28,146 bases of DNA from DATEOR01 sp035698665 (GTDB lineage Bacteria > Actinomycetota > Thermoleophilia > Gaiellales > Gaiellaceae), in NCBI GenBank assembly GCA_035698665.1, contig DASSBN010000019.1:1-28146 (forward strand). Direction: 5' to 3'. The position numbers were made by a program, and so were the translations under genes. Within the stretch, counting starts at the first letter, position 1, and each line of letters begins with the position of its first letter. Below the pieces are notes generated by a model. That model saw only the letters and a program-made list of their open reading frames with translations. It was not told where the DNA came from and ran no database searches. Shown here one piece after another: positions 1 to 8,117 of this stretch.

Positions 1-228
1 CGCAAGCATTCCTCCCGAGAAGGGATGAAGGTGGGCGTCCTGGAAGCCGGGAAGCACCGTCCGCCCTTCGAGCTCGACCACGCGCGCCGCCGAGAGGTCG
101 CCCACGTCCGCGTCGGAGCCGACCGCTGCGATGCGGCCGTCTCGTATCGCGACGGCCTCGGCGTCTCCGCGCGCGACCGTGTGGACGCGCCCTCCTCGAA
201 GCAACAGATCGACGGCGTTAGGGTCCAT
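1..228 (-). CDS. Amidohydrolase, YtcJ-like (N-terminal part; runs off the left edge)
   Basis: The first 76 codons are present and the rest lies outside the window. The start (ATG at 228) gives a protein opening with DLLLRGGRVHTV, then GDAEAVAIRDGRIAAVGSDA, then TVLPGFQDAHLHPFSGG. This is the standard N-terminal beta-sandwich of metal-dependent amidohydrolases followed by the first metal-binding HxH on strand 1 of the barrel. The long DAHLHPFSGG motif resembles YtcJ/N-acyl-D-amino-acid-type or exoenzyme amidohydrolases (family Amidohydro_3). Members hydrolyse amide or formyl bonds, but the substrate cannot be told from this fragment. The start codon overlaps the start region of the divergent M20 gene, so almost no intergenic space is left. 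The family is secure; the substrate is unknown. Confidence 0.85.
   Translation of the reverse strand, partial: MDPNAVDLLLRGGRVHTVARGDAEAVAIRDGRIAAVGSDADVGDLSAARVVELEGRTVLPGFQDAHLHPFSGGMLA
219..224 (+). promoter_or_regulatory. Candidate -10 box for the M20 peptidase gene
   Basis: TAGGGT lies 8 nt before the ATG at 233 and no Shine-Dalgarno is visible. The arrangement matches that of several other lead genes here (see findings) and favours 233 over the ATG at 227 and GTG at 251. It falls inside the first codons of the divergent amidohydrolase. No -35 box was recognised. Confidence 0.35.
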
Positions 229-232
229 GCGA

Positions 233-1447
233 ATGGCGATCTTCTCACCGGTGGACGCGCGCCGTGCGGTCGAGCGCGGCTTCGACGACGCGGTCGGGTT
301 CCTCGCCGAGCTCGTCCGCGTCCCCAGCCTCCTCGGCGAGGAGGAACCGGCGCAGCGCCTCGTCGAGGCGCGCCTCCGCGAGCTCGGCTTCGAGGTCGCG
401 TCGGTCATCCCGGATCCCGAGCGGCTGGGCGAGCGTCCGGACAGCGGCATCCCGCTCATGTCCTACGAGGGACGGCGGTCGCTCGTCGGCACGATCGGCG
501 AGGGCGGCCGCTCGCTCCTTTTCAACGGGCACGTGGATGTCGTCAGCGCCGAACCGCTCGATCGCTGGACGAAGGAACCCTTCGGCGCGGAGATCGAGGA
601 CGGGCGCATGTACGGCCGCGGCTCGGTCGACATGAAGGGCGGGGTCGCCGCGATGCTCCTCGGCGTCGAGGCGGCGCTCTCGGCGGGCCCGCTTCCCGGG
701 AAGCTCGTCTACCAGAGCGTGATCGAGGAGGAGTGCGGGGGGAACGGCGCGCTCGCCGCCTGCCTCGCAGGGCCGCTGGGCGATGCGACCCTGATCGCCG
801 AGCCCACGGACGGCGGCATGGACCTCGTCGCGGTCGGCGTCATCTGGGCGCGCATCACCCTCGAGGCCGACTCGCGCCATGCCTCGAACGCGGACCGCGG
901 TTCGAACCCGATCGAGGCCGCCTATCCGATCATTCGGGCGCTCCACGCCCTGGAGGCGGAGCTGAACGCCGAGCCGGAGCCCGAGGTCGCCGCGCTCGAG
1001 CACCCGTACCTCCTCAACGTGGGCGCACTGCATGCCGGCGACTGGGCGTCGATGACACCGGGGCGCGCCACGCTCGACGTCCGCCTCGGCTTCCCCATCC
1101 GCATGGACCCGGCGGAGGCGCAGGAGCGTCTGGCCGCCACTGTGCGAACAGCGGATCCAGCCGCACAGGTCGAGTTCCGCGGCTTCCGCGCGCGCGGCTA
1201 CTCGTTCGACCTGGAGAGTCCGTTCGTCCGCCTCCTCGGCGATTGCCACGAGGAGGTGCGCGGCGGGAGGCCGAGGCCGGACCCGTCGCGCGCGACCACC
1301 GATCTGCGCTTCTTCGAGGGCCAGGCCGTCTGCTACGGCCCGACCGGAGACAACCTGCACGGGGTCGACGAGTGGGTGGATCTCCAGTCGATCGCCGACG
1401 TCGCCACCGTCCTCGCGCTTTTGATCCGCCGCTGGGCCGACGCCTAG
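233..1447 (+). CDS. M20-family metallopeptidase/deacylase (ArgE/DapE/ACY1-like)
   Basis: A 404-aa zinc hydrolase that would release an acyl group or amino acid from a small peptide-like substrate in the cytoplasm. The di-zinc site is complete: His100 and Asp102 in FNGHVDVV, Asp133 in GRGSVDMKGG, the Glu165-Glu166 pair in VIEEECGGNG (general base and ligand), Glu190 in IAEPTD, and the C-terminal His376 in TGDNLHGVDEW. Length and order match the ArgE/DapE deacylase group. I chose ATG 233 because a -10-like box sits 8 nt upstream; ATG 227 and GTG 251 are alternatives. Its stop overlaps by 4 nt the stop of the convergent peptide-importer ATPase, so it may process peptides brought in by that system, which is inference. 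The substrate cannot be read from sequence; succinyl-DAP, acetylornithine or a dipeptide are all possible. Confidence 0.92.
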   Translation: MAIFSPVDARRAVERGFDDAVGFLAELVRVPSLLGEEEPAQRLVEARLRELGFEVASVIPDPERLGERPDSGIPLMSYEGRRSLVGTIGEGGRSLLFNGHVDVVSAEPLDRWTKEPFGAEIEDGRMYGRGSVDMKGGVAAMLLGVEAALSAGPLPGKLVYQSVIEEECGGNGALAACLAGPLGDATLIAEPTDGGMDLVAVGVIWARITLEADSRHASNADRGSNPIEAAYPIIRALHALEAELNAEPEPEVAALEHPYLLNVGALHAGDWASMTPGRATLDVRLGFPIRMDPAEAQERLAATVRTADPAAQVEFRGFRARGYSFDLESPFVRLLGDCHEEVRGGRPRPDPSRATTDLRFFEGQAVCYGPTGDNLHGVDEWVDLQSIADVATVLALLIRRWADA

Positions 1448-2448
1448 ACCCGGATGCAGGCCGCGCGGTGCGCGGGGTCCTGGCTCGCCGCGGGCCTCCG
1501 AAGCTCGGGATCCACCGTCTTGCAGTCCGCGATCGCCATCGGGCAGCGCGGCTGGAAGCGGCACCAGGGCGGGATGTGGATCGAGTTCGGCGTCTCGCCG
1601 CGAAGGATCTGAGGCGTCGCCCGCTCGCGCGGGTCGCGCTTCGGCACGACGGAGAGAAGGGCTCGCGTATACGGGTGCTGCGGATTCTCGATCACCTCGC
1701 GGGTGGGCCCCTCCTCGACGATTCGGCCCAGGTACATGACGGCGATCCGGTCGGCGTAATGGGCGGCCGTGGAGAGGTCGTGCGTGATCATCAGGATCGC
1801 GAGCCCGTTGTCGCGAAGGCCGTCGAGGATGGAGAGGATCCCGGCGCGGACGGAGACGTCGAGCATCGAGACGGGCTCGTCCGCGACGAGCAGCTCAGGG
1901 TGGAGCACGAGGCTCGCTGCGATCGCAACGCGCTGGCGCTGACCGCCGGAGAGCTCGTGCGGATAGCGGTCGATGTAGAGCTCCGGCGGGGTGAGGCCGG
2001 CGAGCTCGAGCGCCTGCTTCACCTCCTCCCGCCGCTCTGACTTCGAGCCGATGCCGTGCACCTCGAGCGGCTCCTCGATGGTCGCGCCGACACGGAAGCG
2101 AGGGTCGAGGGACTCGTACGGGTCCTGGTAGACGATCTGCATCCGCCGGCGCAGCGGGCGCAGCTCCCTGGAGGAGAGCCCGCTGATCTCCTGGCCGTCG
2201 AAGCGAATGGAGCCGCCGCTGGTCTCGATCATGCGGAGGATGGACTGCGCCGTCGAGGTCTTGCCGCAGCCCGACTCGCCGACGAGCGCGAGCATCTCGC
2301 CGCGCTTCAGCGAGAAGGAGACGCCGTCGACGGCATGCACCTCGAGCCTCGGCTCTCGCGTGACCGTGCCGACGATGCCGCGCCCGACCGGGTAGCGGGC
2401 GTAGAGCTCTTCGACCTCGAGGAGCGGCTTCGAGCCGTTCGTGCTCAT
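1444..2448 (-). CDS. dppF: Oligopeptide/dipeptide ABC transporter ATP-binding protein (DppF/OppF type)
   Basis: A 334-aa ATPase, the last gene of the six-gene importer operon. It powers peptide uptake with its partner ATPase at the inner face of the membrane. The Walker A motif GESGCGKT is at residues 58-65, the Q-loop YQDPYESL at about 107-114, the LSGGQ signature at 166-170 and the Walker B LLVADEP at 186-192. The C-terminal extension typical of the Opp/Dpp ATPases, with the cysteine cluster CRFQPRCPMAIADC, follows the nucleotide-binding domain. Its ATG overlaps the TGA of the preceding ATPase gene (ATGA), indicating translational coupling. The stop overlaps the M20 gene stop on the other strand. 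It is very likely an Opp/Dpp ATPase; whether it carries dipeptides, oligopeptides or another substrate is not determined. Confidence 0.96.
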   Translation of the reverse strand: MSTNGSKPLLEVEELYARYPVGRGIVGTVTREPRLEVHAVDGVSFSLKRGEMLALVGESGCGKTSTAQSILRMIETSGGSIRFDGQEISGLSSRELRPLRRRMQIVYQDPYESLDPRFRVGATIEEPLEVHGIGSKSERREEVKQALELAGLTPPELYIDRYPHELSGGQRQRVAIAASLVLHPELLVADEPVSMLDVSVRAGILSILDGLRDNGLAILMITHDLSTAAHYADRIAVMYLGRIVEEGPTREVIENPQHPYTRALLSVVPKRDPRERATPQILRGETPNSIHIPPWCRFQPRCPMAIADCKTVDPELRRPAASQDPAHRAACIRV

Positions 2449-3425
2449 GCCGTCGCGGGCTCCCGGACGTGGTCGTTCAAGTGGCAGGCCGCGACGTGGC
2501 GGTCACCCACCGTCTTCAGAAGCGGTGTCACCGTCGGGCAGGGCTCGAACGCACGGTCGCACCGCGGCTGGAACGGACACCCGACGATCGGCTTGTCGAG
2601 GCGCGGCGGTGCGCCGGGGATCGAGGCGACGCGCTCTCCGCCCGCATGGAGATCCGGCGTCGCCGAGAACAGGAGGCGCGTGTACGGGTGCTTGGGCGTG
2701 TGGAAGAGCGCGTCGATGGAAGCGGCCTCCGCGACCTCGCCTGCGTACATGACCGCTGCCCGGTCGCAGACCTGCGCAACGACGGGCAGGTCGTGGGTGA
2801 CGAGGACGAGCGCGAGGTCGAAGTCCTGCGCGAGCGAGACGAGCAGCTCGAGGATCTGCGCCTGCACCATCACGTCGAGCGCCGTCGTCGGCTCGTCCGC
2901 GAGGAGGATCTGCGGCTCGCATGCGAGTGCCATCGCGATCGCCGCGCGCTGGCGCATTCCGCCCGAGAACTCGTGGGGATAGCGGGCAGCCCGGTCCTTC
3001 GAGATCCCGACGCGCTCGAGGAGCTCCTCGACCTGGCGCCGGGCGATCCTGCCCTCGGCGATCTGGTGCAGCCGCATCGGCTCTTCGATCTGGGCGCCGA
3101 CGGTCTTCACCGGGTTGAAGGCGTTCATGGCGCCCTGGAAGACCATGGCGATGTCGCTCCAGCGGTGCGGGCTGACGGATTCCTCGCCGCGTTCGAGGAT
3201 GTTGTCCCCCCGGAGCCGGACCTCCCCGGAGACCGTCGCGTTCGGCGGGAGGAGCCCCATGAGCGAGAGCATCGCGGTGGTCTTGCCGCAGCCGGACTCG
3301 CCGACGAGCCCGAAGCGCTCGCCGGCCTCGAGCTCGAAGCTCACGCCGCGGACGGCGTGCAGCTCGCCGCCTCCGGCGAGGTCGAACCAGACGTTCAGGT
3401 CTTCGACTGCGAGCAGCGGCGTCAC
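2445..3425 (-). CDS. dppD: Oligopeptide/dipeptide ABC transporter ATP-binding protein (DppD/OppD type)
   Basis: A 326-aa ATPase starting at GTG 3425, which overlaps the TGA of dppC as GTGA. An in-frame extension upstream to 3590 only reads through the end of dppC and is not coding. The Walker A motif GESGCGKT is at residues 42-49, the Q-loop FQGAMNAFNP at about 97-106, the signature FSGGM at 153-157 and the Walker B ILLADEP at 173-179. The FQGAMNAFNP Q-loop and FSGGMRQR signature are typical of the OppD/DppD member of the heterodimer, whereas the downstream gene has the DppF-type YQDPYESL and LSGGQRQR. The C-terminal oligopeptide-transporter tail with CPFQPRCDRAFEPC is present. It pairs with the next gene to form the ATPase dimer. 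Confidence 0.96.
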   Translation of the reverse strand: MTPLLAVEDLNVWFDLAGGGELHAVRGVSFELEAGERFGLVGESGCGKTTAMLSLMGLLPPNATVSGEVRLRGDNILERGEESVSPHRWSDIAMVFQGAMNAFNPVKTVGAQIEEPMRLHQIAEGRIARRQVEELLERVGISKDRAARYPHEFSGGMRQRAAIAMALACEPQILLADEPTTALDVMVQAQILELLVSLAQDFDLALVLVTHDLPVVAQVCDRAAVMYAGEVAEAASIDALFHTPKHPYTRLLFSATPDLHAGGERVASIPGAPPRLDKPIVGCPFQPRCDRAFEPCPTVTPLLKTVGDRHVAACHLNDHVREPATA

Positions 3426-4378
3426 TCGGAATCGAGCTTTCCGCGCAGGGGCTTGACCCTGAAGCGGCGCACCGAGAGGTGGCCTACGCGCAGCCGCGGA
3501 TTGAGCCCGTCTTCGAGCGATTGGCCGAAGATGGTCGCCCCGAGGACGACGAGGGTCACGCAGACCCCCGGCGGCACGATCGCCCACCACGCGTTGTTGA
3601 GGATCGCGTCGTCGTTGAACGCGTTTTCGATCAGCCGGCCCCAGGAGATGACGCTCGGGTCACCGAGGCCGAGGAAGGTGATGAACGTCTCGGCGAAGAT
3701 CGCGTACGCGACGAGGAGGACGGTGTTCGCGATGAGCAGCGGGGCCACCTGCGGGAGGATGTGCTTGAAGATGAGGCGGTTGTTGCCGGCGCCGAGCGCC
3801 CGCGCCCGCTTCACGTAGACACGCTCGCGCACGCTCTTCACCTGGGCACGGATGAGCCGAGCCGTCGTCGTCCAGTAGATGACCCCGATGATGATGATGA
3901 TGTTCGTGAGGCTGCGGCCGAAGAGGGCGGCGGCCACGATCATGAGCGGGATGTCGGGGATGACGATCACGTAGTCCGTCAGCCGCATGAGCGCGATGTC
4001 GGTCTTGCCGCCGAAGTAGCCGGAGAGGAGCCCGATCGTCCCGCCGATGATCGCCGAGACGAGCGCCGCGCAGAAGCCCACGAGGAGCGAGACCCGCGTT
4101 CCCGCGATGAGCAGGCGGATCATGTCGGCGCCGCCGCCGTCGAGGCCGAGCGGGTGCGAGGTGCTCGGTGGCTCGAAGATCGGCCCGACCTTCGCCTTCG
4201 GGTCGCCGGAGAGGAAGAGCGGCGCGACCAGGGCTATGACGACGAATGCGCCGAGGATCGCGAGCCCGAGCCATGCCTGAGGCTGGGTGATGATCGCGGT
4301 CTTGACCGCTCCCGGCCTGCGCGGAGTCGACTCGGCGACGCTGTCGACCGCGGCGGCGCCCTGCGTCGTGGCGCTCAT
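3422..4378 (-). CDS. dppC: Peptide ABC transporter permease (DppC/OppC type)
   Basis: A 318-aa inner-membrane permease. After a hydrophilic N-terminus comes a first membrane span at about residues 36-56, then an extracytoplasmic segment ending in SHPLGLDGGG, a hallmark of the DppC/OppC N-terminal region. The binding-protein-dependent transport core has spans at about 95-120, 135-155 and 157-172. The EAA loop, which contacts the ATPases, reads VYVKRARALGAGNNRLIFKH at about 187-206. A run of five isoleucine codons (GATGAT repeat on the other strand near 3890) lies in one membrane span. The start ATG 4378 overlaps the dppB stop as ATGA; the stop overlaps the dppD start as GTGA. It forms the channel heterodimer with DppB. 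Confidence 0.95.
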   Translation of the reverse strand: MSATTQGAAAVDSVAESTPRRPGAVKTAIITQPQAWLGLAILGAFVVIALVAPLFLSGDPKAKVGPIFEPPSTSHPLGLDGGGADMIRLLIAGTRVSLLVGFCAALVSAIIGGTIGLLSGYFGGKTDIALMRLTDYVIVIPDIPLMIVAAALFGRSLTNIIIIIGVIYWTTTARLIRAQVKSVRERVYVKRARALGAGNNRLIFKHILPQVAPLLIANTVLLVAYAIFAETFITFLGLGDPSVISWGRLIENAFNDDAILNNAWWAIVPPGVCVTLVVLGATIFGQSLEDGLNPRLRVGHLSVRRFRVKPLRGKLDSE

Positions 4379-5349
4379 GTCGAGACCCTCGGGTCGAGCT
4401 TGAAGTAGAGGAGGTCGGCCACGAGGTTCGCGAAGATCACCGAGAACGTGAGCAAGAGGAAAGCGCCCTGCAGGATCGGGTAGTCGCGCTGGTCGATCGC
4501 CTCGACCACCTCGAGGCCGATCCCCGGATACGAGAAGACGTACTCGATCGTGATCGAGCCGCCGATGATGAAGCCGAGCGAGAGCGCGATCAGCGTGATG
4601 ATCGGGAGCGCTGCGTTCCGCAGGCCGTGCTTCCAGACGATCGACCAGTTGGAGAGGCCCTTCGCGCGCGCAGTGAGCACGTAGTCCTCGCCGAGGGTCT
4701 CGAGCATCGCCGAGCGGACGACGAGCGCGTACTCGCCGAAGAGCACGAGGCCGAGCGTCAGGGCCGGGAGGATCATGTGGCGCATCCGGTCGACGAAGAC
4801 GTCCCAGGTCGAGGCGTCTCCGAGAATCCCGAGGGTCGGATCCTTGATTCCCGAGGTCGGCAGCCCGAGGGCTCCCGCAACGAAGAGGACCATGAGAAGG
4901 CCGAGCCACTGCGGCGGCATCGAGTAGAAGGCGAGGCCGGTCCAGAGGCCTCCCTTGTCGGCCGCAGTGCCCCTCCGCCAGGCGGAGATCACCCCCACGA
5001 GGATTCCGAGCAGGATCGAGAAGACGGTACCCAGCGCGACCATCGCCATCGTGTTCTTGATCGGCGGCCAGATCTCGGTCGTCACCGGCGCATAGGAGCG
5101 CAGCGACCTGCCGAGATCGCCGTGTGCGAGGTCGCCCAGGTAGAGCTTGTACTGCTCCCACTTCGACTTGTCCAGGCCCAGCTGCTCGCGCTGGTACTCC
5201 TTGAACGTCTGCGTGCACTGCCGGCACCGGAGGGCCGACACCGCGTCGCCTGAGAGCGTGCGGAAGAGGACGAAGTTCAGCGTGATGGCCACGAACACCG
5301 TCATCGCGGCGAAGAACAGCCGCTTGGCGAGGTAGTCGAAGCCCCGCAT
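4375..5349 (-). CDS. dppB: Peptide ABC transporter permease (DppB/OppB type)
   Basis: A 324-aa permease with the usual DppB/OppB plan: an N-terminal membrane span (about residues 8-30), a periplasmic segment containing REQLGLDKSKWEQY and GDLGRSLRS, then the core spans and an EAA loop (DYVLTARAKGLSNWSIVWKH). The C-terminus ends in ANLVADLLYFKLDPRVS, typical of DppB. The periplasmic segment has an unusual CRQC pair at residues 42-45. The gene lies 26 nt downstream of the binding-protein gene with a purine-rich GGAAGAGGA before the ATG, and overlaps dppC as ATGA. It pairs with DppC in the peptide channel. Confidence 0.95.
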   Translation of the reverse strand: MRGFDYLAKRLFFAAMTVFVAITLNFVLFRTLSGDAVSALRCRQCTQTFKEYQREQLGLDKSKWEQYKLYLGDLAHGDLGRSLRSYAPVTTEIWPPIKNTMAMVALGTVFSILLGILVGVISAWRRGTAADKGGLWTGLAFYSMPPQWLGLLMVLFVAGALGLPTSGIKDPTLGILGDASTWDVFVDRMRHMILPALTLGLVLFGEYALVVRSAMLETLGEDYVLTARAKGLSNWSIVWKHGLRNAALPIITLIALSLGFIIGGSITIEYVFSYPGIGLEVVEAIDQRDYPILQGAFLLLTFSVIFANLVADLLYFKLDPRVST

Positions 5350-5375
5350 CGTCCTCTTCCGCTCCTAAGCCGCCC

Positions 5376-7103
5376 CTATCCCACCTTGTGGACCCGCGTC
5401 CAGTACATCTTCGCGTAGGCGTTCAGGTTGGGCTCGACGCCCGTCCACTGCTTCGTATGCGCGTCGATGTACTGGTGCTCGGTCAGCTGGGTGTAGAGGA
5501 AGTTGTCGTAGATCATCTGCTCCATCTGCTGGACGATCGCCGCGCGCTCGCCCTCGTCGATGGTCGTGCCCTGCTTGTCGTAGAGGGCGTCGTAGTCGGG
5601 GTTGTCCCACCCGGTGTCGCTCCAGGAGCACCACTGGCCCTTCGTGACAACGGAGAGCATGAAGTCGGGATCGACGTAGCCGACCCAGTCCCACATGGCG
5701 ATATCCCAGCCGGTGTAGCCGGAGTTGGTCTTCGGATCGCAGTGGTCGGTCGTCTCGATCTCGTACGCAGCCGTGGAGTCGCCGCCGATCTGGAGCGTCA
5801 CGTCGACGCCTGCCTCGGCGAAGCCCTCCTTCACGATCTCGAAGGAGCGCTGGCCGTTGAAGTCGAGTGAGGTCGGCTGCATGATCTGGTAGGCCATCTT
5901 GTGCGCCGGCTGGGCGTACTTGCCCGTCGTCGCCGGAGCGATGCGGATGCCGTCGGGGCCTCGCTTGTAGCCGAGGTCGTCGAGCATCGCGTTGGCGGCG
6001 TCGCAGTCGTGCTCGAGCGGTCCGAGGTTCTTGTTCTCGTAGAGCGAGATGTGCCCGGGCAGGCTCTCGACCTTGTCCGCGTAGCCGTTGAAGACGACCT
6101 CGATGATCTTGTCGCGGTCGATGCACATCGAGAGCGCCTTCTTCACCTGCGGGTCGAGGAGCTCGCGGTTCTCGTCCTTGTAGGGATTCGAGTTCCACGT
6201 GATGTTCGTGGTCTCGGCACCGGGGACCTGGTTCACCTGGATGCTCGAGTCCTTCTTGAGGACGTCGACCGCATTGAACGGGACCTGGTCGACCCAGTCC
6301 ACCTGGCCGCCCTTCAGGTCGGCGATCATCGAGTCGGCGTTCGTGTAGTACGTGAGCGCGACCGCCTGCACGTGCGCCTTCTCGCCCCAGTAGTTCGGAT
6401 CCGGGATGAAGACGGTCGTCCCCTTCTTCTCGTACGACTTCACGGTGAACGCGCCGCCCGTGACCATCGAGCCGACGTCCTGCTCCGGATGGTGCGTCTT
6501 GAGGCCCTTGCCGTCGCCGGTCGCGTACTGCTCCCACACGTGCTGCGGCAGGACGAAGAATTGCTCGAGCTGCGCGAGGGCGTTTCCGACCGGCGCTTTG
6601 TAGTTGATGACCACGGTGGCGGGATCGGGCGCCTCGGCGTCCCGGACGTGGTTCAGCGCCGGAGCCATGACGGCCGTCGGACCGCCTCCGTACTTCACCG
6701 TCGTGTTGATCGTCCACGCGACGTCCTCGGCGGTCAGCGGCTGGCCGTCGGACCACTTCGTCCCCGTGTGGAGGTGGAACGTCCACGTCTTGCCGTCGGA
6801 GGACGTGTCCCAGGACTCGGCGAGATCACCCGCGATCTTGTACTCGCCGTCCACGAAGTCGTACTGGACGAGCTGGGGATAGACCATGATGAAGGCGTTG
6901 AACGCCTGTGACTCGATGAAGTTCCAGGGATTGAACGAGTCGATGTAGTTCGTCGTCCCGATCCTGAGGATCCCGCCCTCAGCGACCGCGCCCGTCTCGG
7001 AGGCCCCGGAGCCCGTGGCGTTCCCGCCGCCGCCTCCGCAGGCCGTCAGCACCAGGGTGATCGCCGCGATCACCGCAACGACGATCGGAATCGTCCTTCT
7101 CAT
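5376..7103 (-). CDS. Peptide-binding lipoprotein, ABC transporter family 5 (DppA/OppA-like)
   Basis: A 575-aa extracellular substrate-binding lipoprotein that delivers peptide or a similar solute to the permeases encoded next to it. The signal peptide ends in LVLTAC, so Cys22 is the expected lipid-modified residue, followed by a Gly-rich linker. The mature part has SBP family 5 features such as GTTNYIDSFNPWNFIES near the start, GDLAESWDTSSDGKTWTFHL and TKWSDGQPLTAEDVAW. The chosen ATG at 7103 overlaps the TGA of the upstream carboxypeptidase gene as ATGA; a longer frame upstream only reads through that gene. It is clearly a family 5 binding protein. Its specificity is unknown, but cell-wall peptides are a reasonable guess given the first gene of the operon. 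Confidence 0.95.
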   Translation of the reverse strand: MRRTIPIVVAVIAAITLVLTACGGGGGNATGSGASETGAVAEGGILRIGTTNYIDSFNPWNFIESQAFNAFIMVYPQLVQYDFVDGEYKIAGDLAESWDTSSDGKTWTFHLHTGTKWSDGQPLTAEDVAWTINTTVKYGGGPTAVMAPALNHVRDAEAPDPATVVINYKAPVGNALAQLEQFFVLPQHVWEQYATGDGKGLKTHHPEQDVGSMVTGGAFTVKSYEKKGTTVFIPDPNYWGEKAHVQAVALTYYTNADSMIADLKGGQVDWVDQVPFNAVDVLKKDSSIQVNQVPGAETTNITWNSNPYKDENRELLDPQVKKALSMCIDRDKIIEVVFNGYADKVESLPGHISLYENKNLGPLEHDCDAANAMLDDLGYKRGPDGIRIAPATTGKYAQPAHKMAYQIMQPTSLDFNGQRSFEIVKEGFAEAGVDVTLQIGGDSTAAYEIETTDHCDPKTNSGYTGWDIAMWDWVGYVDPDFMLSVVTKGQWCSWSDTGWDNPDYDALYDKQGTTIDEGERAAIVQQMEQMIYDNFLYTQLTEHQYIDAHTKQWTGVEPNLNAYAKMYWTRVHKVG

Positions 7104-8104
7104 GCCGTCCTCCCTTTCTCCCTCGGCGTCGCGAGGGACTCGCCGCTCTGAGTCAGTGGGGGTTCGTCGATCGTGAGTGTCCGGGCATCGGCGTCGAGAG
7201 TGGCCGGAACGCCGAGGGGGAGCGTTGCGAGGTTCTTTCCGTGGCCCAAGGGCAGCTTGTATAGCACGGGCACCCCGAGCGGCTCCAGCCTTTGCTCCAG
7301 CACGTCCTCGAGGGACTTCGTCCTTGGCCATTCGGGCCTATCCTCGCGCCACTCGCACTTCTCCATCTCGCCTACTACGACTCCGAGGACCCCGTCGAGT
7401 TTGCCGGCATGCCCGAGCTGGACGAGGGCGCCGTCGATGTACCACGGCGGTGCATCCACGTCCTCGAAGAAGAAGATCGCGCCGTCAAGGTCGATCTCCC
7501 AGGGGGTGCCCATGGTCTGCATGAGGAGCCACAGGCAGCCGCCCGCGAGCGGCGCGGAGGCCTTGCCGCCGGCGATCGCGCGGACGTAGGGATCGTCGGG
7601 GTCGCGCGGCACATCGCCCGCGCCGCCCCCGCGGAGTACCTCGAGCAGGCGCGCGCGCGTGAAGGCCGTCGCGTCCTTGTCGCCCACACCCGCGACACCG
7701 GGCCCGTAGAAGGTCGCGAGGCCTGTGCGCTGGCGGATCGCGACGTGGAGCGCGGTGATGTCGGAGTAGCCGATGAAGGGCTTCGGGTTCGCGGCGATCA
7801 CGTCGAAGTCGAGGAAGGGAATCGCCTGCGCCGACCCGTAGCCGCCCTGCATGCAGTGGACGACGTCGACCTCGGGATCCGCGAAGAGCGCATTCAGATC
7901 GGCGGCGCGCTCCTGCGGCGAGCCGGCGACGAAGTCGTCCCGCGCGTCGACGCCCGGTGCGAGCCTGACGCGGTAGCCCTGCTTCTCCCACCACTCGACG
8001 CCGCGGAGAAGGTCGGAGCGGTTCTCCCACGGGCTCGCGGGCGCCGGAACTCCGATGGTCCCGCGGTCGGGGAGCGTGCTGGCGAAAAGGGAGGCCGCTT
8101 CCAG
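7100..8104 (-). CDS. ldcA: S66 serine peptidase: L,D-carboxypeptidase / MccF-like, non-canonical start
   Basis: The family removes the terminal D-alanine from murein tetrapeptide in the cytoplasm; MccF relatives cleave other amide bonds. The catalytic triad is complete: nucleophile Ser114 in FIGYSD, Glu214 in FFFEDVD and His288 in LGHGKN, numbered from CTG 8104. Upstream of the first ATG (7852) the frame stays open and encodes family sequence: GTIGVPAPASPWENR, DDFVAGSPQERAADLNALF and VDVVHCMQGGYGSAQ. The true N-terminus is therefore beyond 7852, yet no ATG, GTG or TTG occurs in frame before the TAA at 8123-8125. CTG at 8104 is the best start, with TAGATT 7 nt upstream; the size (334 aa) fits the family. 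It leads the peptide-importer operon and overlaps the lipoprotein gene as ATGA. Function is secure at family level; the exact start is uncertain. Confidence 0.9.
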   Translation of the reverse strand: MEAASLFASTLPDRGTIGVPAPASPWENRSDLLRGVEWWEKQGYRVRLAPGVDARDDFVAGSPQERAADLNALFADPEVDVVHCMQGGYGSAQAIPFLDFDVIAANPKPFIGYSDITALHVAIRQRTGLATFYGPGVAGVGDKDATAFTRARLLEVLRGGGAGDVPRDPDDPYVRAIAGGKASAPLAGGCLWLLMQTMGTPWEIDLDGAIFFFEDVDAPPWYIDGALVQLGHAGKLDGVLGVVVGEMEKCEWREDRPEWPRTKSLEDVLEQRLEPLGVPVLYKLPLGHGKNLATLPLGVPATLDADARTLTIDEPPLTQSGESLATPREKGRTA

Positions 8105-8111
8105 GGCGTTG

Positions 8112-8117
8112 AATCTA
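8112..8117 (-). promoter_or_regulatory. Candidate -10 box of the S66/peptide-importer operon
   Basis: TAGATT on the minus strand, 7 nt before the CTG at 8104. The same hexamer precedes the amidohydrolase gene at 14484. The overlapping purine-rich AGGTAG could alternatively be a weak ribosome site. Confidence 0.4.

Noticed and set aside
3890..3905. GATGAT trinucleotide repeat in dppC as a phase-variable tract.
   Set aside because: It is short, encodes a run of isoleucine in a membrane span, and changes by units of three would not shift the frame.
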